Positions 1 through 13,200 of a DNA stretch of 64,000 nucleotides are shown here, piece by piece. This DNA is from Buxus sempervirens. Its lineage: Eukaryota; Streptophyta; Magnoliopsida; Buxales; Buxaceae. The notes under the pieces are model-generated. The model saw nothing but the letters and a program-made list of their open reading frames with translations. It did not search any database and had not been told where the DNA came from. Position numbers and translations under genes: made by a program. The DNA is taken from NCBI GenBank assembly GCA_947561395.2, contig OX387192.1, positions 3,968,001 to 4,032,000 of the forward strand, in the 5' to 3' direction. Position 1 is the stretch's first letter. Every line of letters starts with the position of its first letter.

Positions 1-1186
1 GTCCAGCTAAATTTCAAATAATTACCCACAGAATTTGGGATGTGGAAAAACCTTAGAGAAATCATACCCTCTATCAATGCCCCTAAAATAAGTTAAAGCT
101 TCTCAAATCTCTTACCCAGAGAGATTGTTAAAAACAAAAAAGGTGGCGAATTTGAAAGTATATTTTGAATAATTTTGACCTTCCCCTTCTATATAAGCAG
201 CTTCTCGTCCATGTAGTAGCCAACCCTTTTCACTTTTTCAGCTATCTTCAGAATGGGTTCCACAAGCAAGAATCAATAAGTTAATATTCAATGCATATAA
301 TATCTTCTACAATTCTTGATTTGATTTTCATACATATATGTCTGATTATATATAATTACTTGCTTTGTATTATTCCTACTTAAAAAAGATATCATGTCTT
401 CTGTAAGATTTCCAGTAAGTTTACTGAAAATAGACAACATGAATGATTGCATGATAGGTCCTAAGGCATTCTTGAACAACAATGAGATGGCGTGCATTTA
501 CCCCCGACTTCTCTGTTGCCATTATGGTGGCCGCAGGGGGGGGGGGGGGGGGGGGGGGGGGGGAGGCAAGGACCAAAGTCATGCACCCATCGTGCCTAGT
601 AACAACCGTTTCACACAGTATGCGCAAGGTAGTTCTTTTGGTAGATTTTCCATATACTCAGACAAAACAGACTCCCACACATGGCGCTCTAGATAAGTAA
701 ACTAAAAAGAACCTTCTCATACAGTCATACCTCAATTCAAGAAACTCCGAACCTGTAGCCCCACTATTGAGAAATTCTGCTTCCTTTCATCCCAAACCTT
801 TACCATATGTGTCATATAAGCTTCCCTTGAAGAATATCTCCGTATTTATTTAAATTTTTTAAAAGAGAATCAGAATTCAAGACTTCTTAGAAACTCAAAG
901 CTCTCTTCTATGCAAAGTCCTCCAATATCACAAATGTAGACATGATTATGATTAAATAGTACAATTTGTTATACTAATCTCAACAGATAGCATGGAGAAG
1001 AAATATAAATTAAGATTTCCGTTGAGGAACCCATTATGGAAAATGGATGAAAAATTTCCCAAAATCAGATGCAATTACATAAGCAAATATGATTCCTTTC
1101 AAACTCTCATGTACTAAATGTATATAAATATAATGATAAAATGATTGCAAATTTATTCCTGATTACCAAATTGACAAAAACAGTAC
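1..1186. other. NOL10 intron 8, left part (no exon found)
   Basis: Noncoding stretch after the last NOL10 exon I can place. I looked on the minus strand for the next conserved WD40 segment (a YDLR-type motif) and did not find it, so the intron probably continues past the left edge. The only notable feature is the 28-base G run at 536-563. The short open frames here are low-complexity by-products of that run. Confidence 0.6.
536..563. repeat. G28 homopolymer run
   Basis: Uninterrupted run of 28 G on the plus strand. Such runs form G-quadruplexes and are error-prone in sequencing, so the exact length may be wrong. It creates spurious poly-Gly and poly-Pro frames on the two strands. Confidence 0.95.
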
Positions 1187-1255
1187 CTTCCCTGTGCTAC
1201 TTCCGACACCCATGAGGAAACCTCCGTCTTCATCAAACTCTAAGGCAGTAACCTC
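1187..1255 (-). CDS. NOL10: NOL10 exon 8 (residues 233-255)
   Basis: Acceptor TATATAG, donor GTACTG. Encodes [20 protein letters not shown] followed by TGK, matching ISALKFNGALTMAVGTTTGQ. Ends in phase 0; the next exon is not in the window. Confidence 0.92.
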
Positions 1256-4200
1256 CTATATAATCAGGCATGCAACAAGGAAGCATTATTAAATCAAAAA
1301 AGAAACTATAGAATTTCTTTTATATCATGTAATATTTAGTTTTAATCCAGATAAACAAGGGACAAACCTCAAGTACTCAATTCATGTGGAAAACGCTGGC
1401 ATAAAATGCAAGCTAGTCAAAGAGTATATAAATAGAAGTAATACAGTAAATATATTCCAGATCACAAAAAAACTCATAAACTCCTTTGAACACTCAAAGA
1501 AAGTACAAAATAGATAAATAAATTGGTTTGAAAAATCAGAAATTTTGAAACCATGGCAGCTTATTTGGTTACAGTTACAGCGACCTGCTGTCCAACTCAA
1601 GAATGATAACCCAGTCCACAAGACATGCACGTTATCATGAGAAAGGATATTTGGTGTTCCAGAAACTTAGTATACGGAGCAATATTATCATACTGATTTT
1701 TCTCTTTCAGGGGATCGCATATCTGATGTCTGCATACATAGCTTATCAATATGTATTATGCAATGCCACAGAGAATTATGCTCAAATTTGTGGTTAAAAT
1801 ATTGCATATAAATATCATATGGTCTATGTCATGAGTCATGACATACTCTTTGAGACCTACCATAAAATTAATAAACTTTCTAAAGCTCAATACTTGATGC
1901 CTATAAAAATAGGCCAAATATAAATGAAGATAGCTTGAAATTTTTGACACAATCTGTTTTAATCAATTTATAAGGTTTTATGATTTTAATGTCCATTTTG
2001 AAAGTGTATCACAAAGGTCAACTATATGATCACTAAGAAGTGAATAATAAACCCAAACCTGATTCTACAGGCTTATTATCTAGGCATATTTGCATGACCA
2101 CATTATGACCCAACTGGTTTATGAGAAAACCATTTACAAACCTAGGCACTCAAATCTCAACCAAATGTGCTTTGGCAACACTGACTAATCAGAACAGTTA
2201 ACCCCTGAGAAAGCTACATCCAGGACTTAGAGCAAATTCGGAGAAATATCTCACGATCCTATAATCCAGAAGCAGAAGTACAACCTGATCAATATCACCA
2301 GCTGGTGCAATTGCATCAATCCTACCAATAGAAGATCTTGTTCTTGTATCAAAGCACTCAACAGCCCCATCCTCACCGCCACAAGCCACTAGCCCATGAA
2401 GTTTGCTGCATTGAGAAAGAAAACCACATTAGCTTTCTGAATAAGCAGAAGCACATCAATTATGAGCATGACTGAAAGACTACTACATGAAGAATTATGA
2501 TTCAGAAAGGTAATAAAATTCTTCAAAAACCTTCGAGAAACTACATTTATTGCCGGGGACTGTGTACTAAGCGAGGAGAGAAAACGCCCCTGTGATTCAA
2601 GTAGTCAAAATCAGTAGCTATAGAACCTTCACATGTAAGTTCAATTAATCCAATACAAAGAATAAAACATTTAAAGCATCCAATAAATAACATCCAAGCA
2701 CAGTGAACGAGAGAAAAAATTACTCCCAAAGGAAGAAAAAAAAAAAAAAAGGCTACGGACCAACCTGGACATGATTGACATTGACACAGAACAAGATAAA
2801 CCATATGAGTTATTTGAAGTCGTAACAAAAGTGACTGACATCATCATTTATATTCAACAAATGTGATTAAGAGACATAAATGATAAGTCCAGACGTGATT
2901 GATATAATATTCTATTAAATTATGAAGTTAAAATAGATTTGATTCTTCATACAGAAACTCACCTGCAGGTAACCTGTATCTATGATGTTTCAATTGACAT
3001 GGTAAGCCCAAACAACAAATTAGTTAAAGTTGTCGGTTGCGAAATCTTATAGTTCAGTGGTTACATAAGAATATGAGATAAATTGCATATATTTTAGAAG
3101 TGCCAGTTCTAGTTGGATTTGGGCTCACACAATCTGATTTATAATCCCAGAGACTCGTGCCCTCTGAAATTACTGCTTTGATGGAGACCATCTTAGGAAT
3201 GCCAACACTTCTACTTTAATTGACCCTTCTAGGAATTTCAACATCTCATCTTCAAGTTCAGAATCCAGAACCTGTTCCTCAACAGTGTTCACCCTTATAT
3301 ATCCATCTTCCTTCAACTCATAAATGGTCTCCACTGCTCAGCCCATTATCTTCAAGAACATCCAGTACAGCATAGCTTCTTCAAAGGTTCAAGCCAACTT
3401 TTCACTGGGGGAAGTCACCAGACTGTTTCATCTGGCAACTCTTTGTCGGCGCGTTTTTTTTGGGTCTTTTTTTTGCGTGTGCTCGAAACAGGTATATATG
3501 CCAGCATCTCTCCAAAATCCTCCCTTTTCTTCGAAGTCTTCAAACTCTTCCAGTTTCTTCTCAAATCTCCTTCAAGTATGCCTGATATCTCCCAAATCTA
3601 CATAATAGAAGACTTATAGTAGTAATTTGCAGCAGATTTAGCATTTGCCATCATCTGTTGCAACTTATATTGGAGGAAGATGTTTATTTTTTTTATTTTG
3701 ATTGATATAAACATCACAGATTGCAATGAGTTTTAGACATGTGTTAAAGTGACAACCAATCTATTGATTGGTGTCACCAGTTTTTTTTTTTTATCAAAAA
3801 TTATTATTTTTTGAATTATTTGATCCGAAAATTAATTAAAAACGTTTTTTTATTATTTTTAATGCTCTAAACTTGATATAATTTGATGAATTTTATATAC
3901 AATATATAGGGACACCCAATCTATTATATAGGGATACCCAATCTATCAACGGGTGTCACTAGTTTATTTTTTATATCAAAATTATTTTTATAATTATTTT
4001 AGGCAAAATTAATAAAAAACTTTTTTTTATTTTTTATTGCTCTAAACTTGATATGATGTTATGAATTTTATATATAATATATAGCAACACCCGATCTATT
4101 GATGGGTGTCGGCTTTTTTTTCATAAAAATAATAAATTATTTGAGTAAATTTAATTGAAAATTGAAGAAATAATCAGATTAAATTATTAAATTTGATTTA

Positions 4201-7200
4201 TTAATTTTAAGAACAATGAGCTTCAATATTTGGTGATTATGTATTTATAATTTTATATTTTACATTAAAACGAATAACAAAATACAAAAATATTAAAATA
4301 ATTAGAAAATTGAAAAAAAAAAAAATCTAAAAACCTCACATTAAATTGCTACTGTTTATGTTACTAACTTGTCAATTGTCACATTTTTCAGTTTGCTTAT
4401 TGCATAGGTCTTCATTAGTCTGGTTGTGGGCCTTGTGGATTGTTTGTAAGTAGATAGCAGTAACACTTCTTTCAGTATGACATCTGGCAGTGGAGCTGGG
4501 GCTAGGGCTAGTGGCAATGGAGGGAACCGGCATGATAGGAGACAGGATATTGGCTGGAGCAGCACCAGATACGAAGGAGATAGAAATAAGATGGTTTGTA
4601 ATTATTGCCACCAAATCATAAAGGGTGGTGGAGTATCACAACTCAAGCAACACGTGGTGCACAGTTACAAGAACGTGGCCAACTATTCTCGAATGCCTCC
4701 AGAGGTTAAGAGGTAGATGAGAGAGCATTTGTAGTTAGGGATACAGGTAGGCAAGAGAGGATGACATCACGAGAGGAGATCAGGGGTAGATTAGCAAAGC
4801 CTGTACGACCACCCCTTGAGGCTGAGGATTCAAATGATGATATTGTATATCCTGAGGATATTGTGATTGAGGAGCAGAGGGTCTCATGCAGAGCTACCAT
4901 GCAAGCATCATAGCAGTCATAGTATGAGAGCATGGATGTTGAGAGAAATGGACTTCATAGGGGTGGTACTTCTAGAGGAATGCAGTTGATGTTGATGCTC
5001 CTAAGCATGGGGCTAATCGACTTGGGCTCACTTATTCACAAAGCACCAGGATGCCGGATTATCTGATGGAGCCCTCATTATTCCGTTCATCTGATTTTAG
5101 GCAGAATAGATTGCGAGATGTTTAGAGCAATGGCAAACTCAAACAGAGGATGGGAAAGTTTATTTCAAAATTTTTCATATTCAATCACATTCCAGCAAAT
5201 GCAACATCATCACCACATTTCAAGAACATGGTGGACGTGATTCAAGAGTCGAGTACGGGGGTCGTATCTCCTAAGCCTCACGAGATTATGGGTACTTGCT
5301 TGGATGAGGAGTAGGAGATGAGAGACTTTGTTAGCGCCTTACAACCCCACTGGGAGAACTTTGGAGTTACTATTATATGTGATGGATGGACAGGTCTTAC
5401 TAGACTGTCCATCATCAACTTCATGGTGTATTGCAGAGACAAGGCAGTTTTTATGAGATCATTCGACGCATCAAATAGGATCAAAGATATGGAAGGCCTT
5501 CTAGAGAGTGCGATAGAAGATGTCGGCAAAGAGCACATGGTTCTAATTGTGACAGATAATGGTGGTGCATTAAAGAAAGCCAGCCTAAGATTACAGCAGC
5601 AATATGTTCTCTATAGAACACCATGTGCCGTACATTGCATCGACTCGATGCTAGAGTCGATTGCACTGAGGAGCAGTGTGGTTAGTGTCCTACAAGATGC
5701 ACGAGCCCTCACCACATTTGTGTACAATCACAGTTATGTACTTGCACGGATGAGAAAGAAATGTGGTGGGGATATAGTTAGACCAAGAATTACCAGATTC
5801 GGCGCAAACTACATTGATTTGAAGAGTATTTGAAGCACAAGCGAAGATTGAGATCACTGTTTGCTAGTCCGGATTAGATGGGCTGTTCTCATAGCCTCAT
5901 AGAGATTGGGAGGAGAGTAGAGTATATTGTATTATCCAGCACTTTTTGGGATAAAGTACGAGACTTGGTTGGGTTGCTGGAGCCGATTTATTTGTTGGAA
6001 AAATATATAGATATTAAGCAAGAATATAAATGAAATATCCATGCCTAATACAAACATTAAAAATGAAACCAAATACCATATCAAGAATTTCGGTTTTAAG
6101 ATTGCTAGAAAAATATATAAATATTAAGCATGGATATAAATGAAATAAAATATTACAAAGAGAAAAAACACTTATCGGTTTAGTCGAGGCATGCAACTTA
6201 ATGCACTGTCTTTAAAACCAAATTCGCCGCTTCTAGGAAATAACTCTCTTGATGCAGCAAATGTTAGGATGTCCGGCCTCCAGGATACAACGACTTTTCC
6301 GACGTGGTAGGCTGCACAAGACACCTTCCAAACTACGAACCTTAAATGTATCACTCGACATGGAGAGAGAGAGAGAGAGAGGGCGGACAGAAAGAGAGAA
6401 CTCATTTATATGAATGAGTTTCATACTTAGAATGGGTTGGGGAGTCCCTATTTATAAACACTTTCGCACCCATTCAAACACACATTTTCAAGTCAAGACA
6501 TGTGCTCAAGGGACACATAGATGTCTCTTTACTTGAAAGGACATTTTCAAGACAATTTTCACTCAAAGGATACTTCTAATGGACACAACTCTTCTATGAT
6601 AGGCTAGATTATGTGCAATAAAAAACAGATATTTGGGCCAACAAAAGCCTAAGGAAAAGTCCACAAGAATAAAAACCAAATAAAACATTTAGAATCATTT
6701 AAATAACCACAAAATCCAACAATAATTATTTAGGATATCTTTCCAAGTGGAGTCCATATTAGGCTACTAATATGATTTCGATTATTAATTTTGTTTCATT
6801 AATATGATTTTGGAGTAACCGAGTTAAATATTTTTCTTTAATCATTATCTTATTAGGGACGTGAATACCACAAAATATGTGTAAATTCTCCAAACATCAC
6901 ATGAGTTTGCTTCCACATAAATAGGGAAACTCCAACAGAAAAAACGAAATAACCTAATATTGTGAAGCAAACTAAAAAGAATGGATAATTTCAAGATGAA
7001 AAAAATCAATAAAAGATAACATTTAGATTGCATTCTCTTGATCCACGAATATATTTATTTATGCATCTTTCGATTAGATAATTTCAAGATGATAAAATCA
7101 AAAGATAATCATGCTTAGAAAACACAAGGAAATCTACAAATAATCAAATGCATTCAGGATGCACTTTCATTATCACTCACGGAAGCTGTGTTTCCATCTA

Positions 7201-10200
7201 ATAAATTCTGAATAATGATTTCAACTAAGTCTTTATTCCGAAATTTCATCAGAGATGTTACTGAAATATTGTAAAAGACTTGATTGATCAATTGGCTTGA
7301 TTGATCAATCAAAAAGGCCCTGGGAAGGAGAAAGATAATCAAACGTAGTGATGCACAGATTCAACGTATACACTAATTGATTCTCCCTTCAAGAATGGAA
7401 ATATGAAAGTGTGCTCTGTACTATCGGGCTGAAGGACCATACCTAGGGCGTTGGCGATAAAGACGAGCTTGAGTAGGCATATTCAGAAAAACTCAAACAC
7501 CAATGTATTCAACAACAATGTAGGAAGAAGAAGAAAGAACCTTGAAGGTTATCCATTGGTGGAACAACATTTGAGATTTCTTAAAAATTTAAAGTCAGTA
7601 ACTACCGACACCAATAAAATAGGAAATCAAAGGAGGCAAAGAATGGAGAGAGAAAAATAAAGAATGACACGTGCGGGAAATTTTAAATTGATAACTAGCA
7701 CCAAGGACACGAGGACTAACATCAAAGGAACCGAAAGTTAAAAAACATAAAGTAATCAAAGACACATGGATTGAAATATGCAAACTAAGATTAGTTTGAT
7801 TCAAATCACGTCTTCATGATATTTGGAAAATAAGTCTCTTTAACAAGTGAATCAATGAAATATGCCATGAACAACCACCTTCATTCTCAAGTCATAGCTT
7901 TTTATTTTCATGTTTTTAACTAATGCCCAAACTAATTTTATTTATATCCATGTCTCACGCCTCCATGGCATATTTCATTCTGCAAATACATCCCTATTCA
8001 TTATTACATCATTGCATTCATTCACATTCATCACTACATAATTCATGCATTTATCACTTGCATTAAAAAAAAAATCCATGCCTAATGCAAACATTAATAA
8101 TGAAACCAAATACCACATCAAAAATTTCGGTTTTAAGATTATTAAAGTTTGCATTAGTAATAATAAATACATATCAAGACTTAAGACTATTTAATAATCT
8201 TAAATACCACATACTTAATTTCGGTTTTAAGATTATTGGAAAAATATATAGATATTAAGCATGGATATATATGAAATAAAATATTAGAAAGAGAAAAAAC
8301 AAGTATCGGTTTAGTCGACGGATGTAACTTAACGCGTTGTCCTTAAAATGATACAAACCATCCAAGAAATAACTACAAAATCATATTAACACAAAATTGT
8401 TGGATTTTGTGTTTATTTAAAATGATTCAAAAATTTTTATTAGGTTTTTATTCTTGCGGATTTTTCCTTAGGCTTTTGTCGGCCCAAATATATGTTTTCT
8501 TATTGCACATAATCTAGCCCATCATTGAAGAGTCGTGTCTATTAGAAGTACCCTTTGAGTGAAAAATAACCTTGAAAAGCCGTTATGTCCTTTCAAGTAA
8601 AGAGACATTTGTGTCCCTTACACACATCTCTTCACTTGAAAAAGTGTCTGAATGAGAGGGAAAGCCTTTATAAATAGGGACTCTCACAACCCATTCTAAG
8701 TATGAAATTTGTTCATAAAAATGACATCTCATTCTGTCCACTCCCTCTCTCTCCATGTCACATGATACATTTGAGGCCCGTTGTCAGGAAGATGTGCCGT
8801 GCAGCCTACCATGCCGGAAAATTCTTTGTATCCTGGAGGTCGGACGTCTTGACACTTGTTGCATCAAAAGATTTCTTTCCTGGAGGAGGCGAATTCGGTT
8901 TTAAGGACAATGCATTAAGTTGCATGCCTCGACGAAACCAATAAGTGTTGTTTCTCTTTCTGATATTTTATTTCATTTATATCCATGCTTAATATCTATA
9001 TATTTTTCCAATAATCTTAAAATTGAAATTAAGTATGTGGTATTTAAGATTATTAAATAATCTTAAGTCTTGATATGGTATTTAAGATTACTAATGCAAA
9101 TGCTAAAAACCTTAAAATCTAAATTCTTGATATGGTATTTGGTTTCATTATTAATGTTCGCCTTAGGCATAGATATTTCATTTTTTTAAGCAAATGATAA
9201 ATGCATGAATGATGTATTGATGAATGTGAATGAATGCAATGATGTAATAATGAATATATGAGGTATTCACAAAATGAGATATGCCATGGAGGCGTGAGAC
9301 ATGGATATAAATATATGAGGTATTCACAAAATGAGATATGCCATGGAGGCGTGATACATGGATATAAATAAAATTAGTTTGGGCATTAGTTGAAAAACAT
9401 GAGAATAAAAACCCATGACATAAGAATGAAGAGAGCTATATTAGATAAGATGGAAGTAGAAAAGAAATACATATACACCAAGAGTGTTCAAGAGAGAAGA
9501 GGAGATTAGGCTACAACTCCTAGAAAGTTTCACACGTTAATGCACCCTTCAGGTCTAGCTTCTTGCATGAATCCTTACTTGATGACCAGAAAAGTATACA
9601 ACTAAGAGTGTAGTGGAATAAGGCCTTTGGAGTTCTTGAGGAGTTGATGGAAATCCTATCATTCCTTTCCTTCCATAAAGCCCATAGGATTGCTCCCGGT
9701 GTTAAAGACCACATCACTTCAAGACAAGAATCACCTATACTCTTATGCCAAGAGAGAAGGACTTGATTCAAATCATTAAGTTGAACCCATGATACTCCAA
9801 ATCTCGATAGGAAGGCATACCATAATTCGTGAGCCATCACACAATGAACCAGCAGGTGATTTACGGATTCCGATGAGAACTAAATATTATTACTGCATTA
9901 AGTCAGAATCACATAGAAATTTGTGGTTGTGATACAATACTATGAGATGGTATATTGCGACTGCTTATGTCAAGGAACTCAATATCGAATTTATTTCCAT
10001 CTTTTGAAATGTAGGGGGATGATGCATTTATTGCATCTAAAGACTGAGTCGTTACTTTAATAGTGATAGACGATTATAATTGTGTGAGAAATATCTTATG
10101 AGATGAGATATATCTATATGGACAAATTTAGTCCAATATGTGTGATTGCCAGGCCACCATTGCTCAAGCAAATAACGAAGTGTATAATGGCAAAAATAGT

Positions 10201-13200
10201 CATATTTGCCTAACGCATAATATAGTGAGGCAGCTGCTAAGTGATGGAGTCATCACTCTAGATTTTGAGAAGTCAGAAAGGAACTTTGCAAATCCACTGA
10301 CAGAAGGAACTAGTCCATGATACATCGAGGGGAATGGGACTAACCCATACAATGAATTACCTGTAACTGCAACCTAACCTATGTGATTAGAGATCCCATG
10401 ACGTAGGTTCAATGGGTAACAAGTTACTAAGTAGTTTGGATAGCACTATCACTCCCTTTCCTATGATGTGTATAGTAGCACAAACTACAATGTTATAAGG
10501 ATAAGTTCAAACTCTTAATGAATCCATGATCTTTAAGACGGTGTATTTAATTGCAATTATACACTTGATGGAATTCACCTATATGAGTGTAAAGTGGGGC
10601 CGCTTTCTTGGGAATAGAGTTGATTGTTTAAAGCATTCATGAATATCCAAGTAGGGCACAAGGACCAAAAGTGCCCAATCGCATGGACCATAAAATGGTA
10701 GAATGACATGTGGGTTGCTCGATCAATTTGGTTTAGGTTAAAGACATTAGGTTCAATACTAACTTCACCTTATCTCTCTACACCCTACCTGTACATCCTA
10801 AATATTGATTCAAGTCCAAAAGACATCAGTATCATTTCATATCATTCTTTTGATCACTCGACATTCCCTTTTTTTCTTTTTCTTTTTTCAAACTTTGAAT
10901 CATGTGGGGGATTGTTGGATTTTGTGTTTATTTAAATTATTCAAAATTTTTTATTGGGCTTCTATTCTTGTGGATTTTTCCTTAGGCTTTTGTCAGCCCA
11001 AACATCTATTTCTTATTGCACATAATCCGACCCATCATTGAAGAGTTGTGTCCATTAGAAGTACCTTTGAGTGAAAAGTTACCTTGAAAAGGCATTATGT
11101 CCTTCCAAGTAAAGAGACATCCATGTTTCCCTTGAACACATCTCTTCACTTGAAAAGGTGTCTGAATGGGTGTGAAAATCTCTATAAATAAGGACTCCCA
11201 CAACCCATTCTAAGTATGAAACTCATTCATAAAAATGAGTTCTTTCTTTTTGTCCTCTCCCTCTCTCTCTCTCCATGTCAAGTGATACACTTGAGGTTTG
11301 TAGTCCAGAAGGTGTGCCATGCAGCTTACCACGCCGGAAAAGTCGTTGTATCCTAAAGGCCAGACTTCTTGACACTTGCTGCATCAAGAGAGTTATTTCC
11401 TGGAGGGGGCAAATTCAGTTTTAAGGACAGTGCATTAAGTTGCATGCCTCGACTAAACCGATAAGTGTTTTTTCTCTTTCTAATATTTTATTTCATTTAT
11501 AACCATGTTTAATATCCACATATTTTTCTAACAATATTGACTGCTAAGAATAGTTTATACAAATGTCTATCTCACAGTAGGAACTATCAATCAGTGTATG
11601 AAGGTGATGAAATCTCACATCAAGGCTGCAGCACCTAGATCATATAAGTGGCCGCAGAAGATTATAGATGATAGATGATTAAAGACTTTAGGCTATCCAC
11701 TGCATTCAACCAATATAAACTATGAAATTTTGAATCTATTTGCATATTTTATTAATATGTTCAATAATGTTTCTACTTTAATCGTACTAATACTTTTCTT
11801 GTAATTGTAAATGAAGCATAACATCTGGATCCTAAATATCATTACAAGGATAACCTTGCCTCTTGAGCAAACTTATGCACTATAGTCCATGAGATCTTCA
11901 TTAAGTTGGACCTCCATTCAGACGCTGCTAATCAATTTGGAAATAAGGTAGGGACTAGGGGTTTCTAAATTGCAATGAATCTTCAAGTTATTAGTTACTT
12001 ACTATTGTTTTACTAGTTAATAGTTAAATATTAACCCCTTTGGCCATTTCAATACTAGTTGATACTATTTAGAGACGCATTAGACTCGTTCGAGTTGACC
12101 ATGGCTATTACATCAAGAACTACGATGATGCCATGTAAATGGCATTTATTTGTCAATATAAATTATTAACTGCTTTTTCAATATTAACCCCTTTGGCCCT
12201 TTTAATACCAGTTGATACTATTTAGAGACGCATTGGAATCGTTCGGGTTGACCATGGCGATTACATCAAGAATGACGATGATGCCATGTAAATGGCATTT
12301 ATTTGTCAATGTTAATTATTAACTGCTTTTTTGTACATTCTTATTTCTTAAATGTTAATACTTAATATTCCAATTATAATTCCAGGTGAATAGCAAGCGA
12401 TGATGGAATGAATGCTCCTACACTCAAGAAGCTAGCTTGTAAAGTATTGTCTCAGACAGCATCTTCTCCTGCTTGTGAGCGTAATTGGAGTATGTTTGCA
12501 CTTATACACATAAAGCAGAAAAACTGGTTAGCTTATCACTTTATCAGAGGTTGCAGAAGTTAGTCTTCTGCCATTATAACATGAAGTTGAGGACGAAGCA
12601 GCTGAAGATAAAACAGTTCAACACGATTGTGAAGGATCATCTTAACGTTTTATTCAGTAATGAAGTTGATGAGGAGGATCCATTTGCAAACTATGTTAGA
12701 TTTGTTGAGATGGATCAGCCAAATAGTTGCCCTAGCACTATTATTACTCATGCTGCAGCAAAGATGGGCATTGATATCAATTAAATTATGGAGGAGAGGG
12801 GAGGAGGATAGCGGAAATTCACTTGATTGATCCACAAGACTTGTTTCTTCCTCAATTATAGCAGCGGCATCAACTTTAGCCCCAATCCGTGAACATGTTG
12901 ATTCATTAGAGGAGGACACAGATGAGGACAAGTCCGGGTCAAGATCAGGATCAGAAAATGATGATGATGGTGGAGATGGTGTCACAAGTGCCCCAGGCTT
13001 GAGCCCTTTTACCGGAGAGGCGGCTTTTGATCATGCCACACAGGACACTGACCATAAGGCTAGAGATTATGGTGCTGGACCAGCACTTTTCAGGAGAGGG
13101 GGCAAGGCAAGGAAAGGCAACATACTTCTGTTCATGATGACTCGTCCTCCATACCGTAGAATTTTAGGTCATTAGATGTTGGAAGATTATCAATTCTTAT

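Noticed and set aside
394..700. Open frames with poly-Gly or poly-Pro near the left edge
   Set aside because: They exist only because of the G28 run; no homology and no splice context.
2547..2828. 93-residue minus-strand frame overlapping NOL10 exon 6
   Set aside because: Shifted frame across the intron 5 acceptor; only 2531-2589 in the other frame matches NOL10.
5988..6726. LTR copy 1 as an independent solo LTR
   Set aside because: Flanking 5-mers TTATT and ATAAT do not match, and the right flank is not hAT sequence; the block edge at 11533 fits better.
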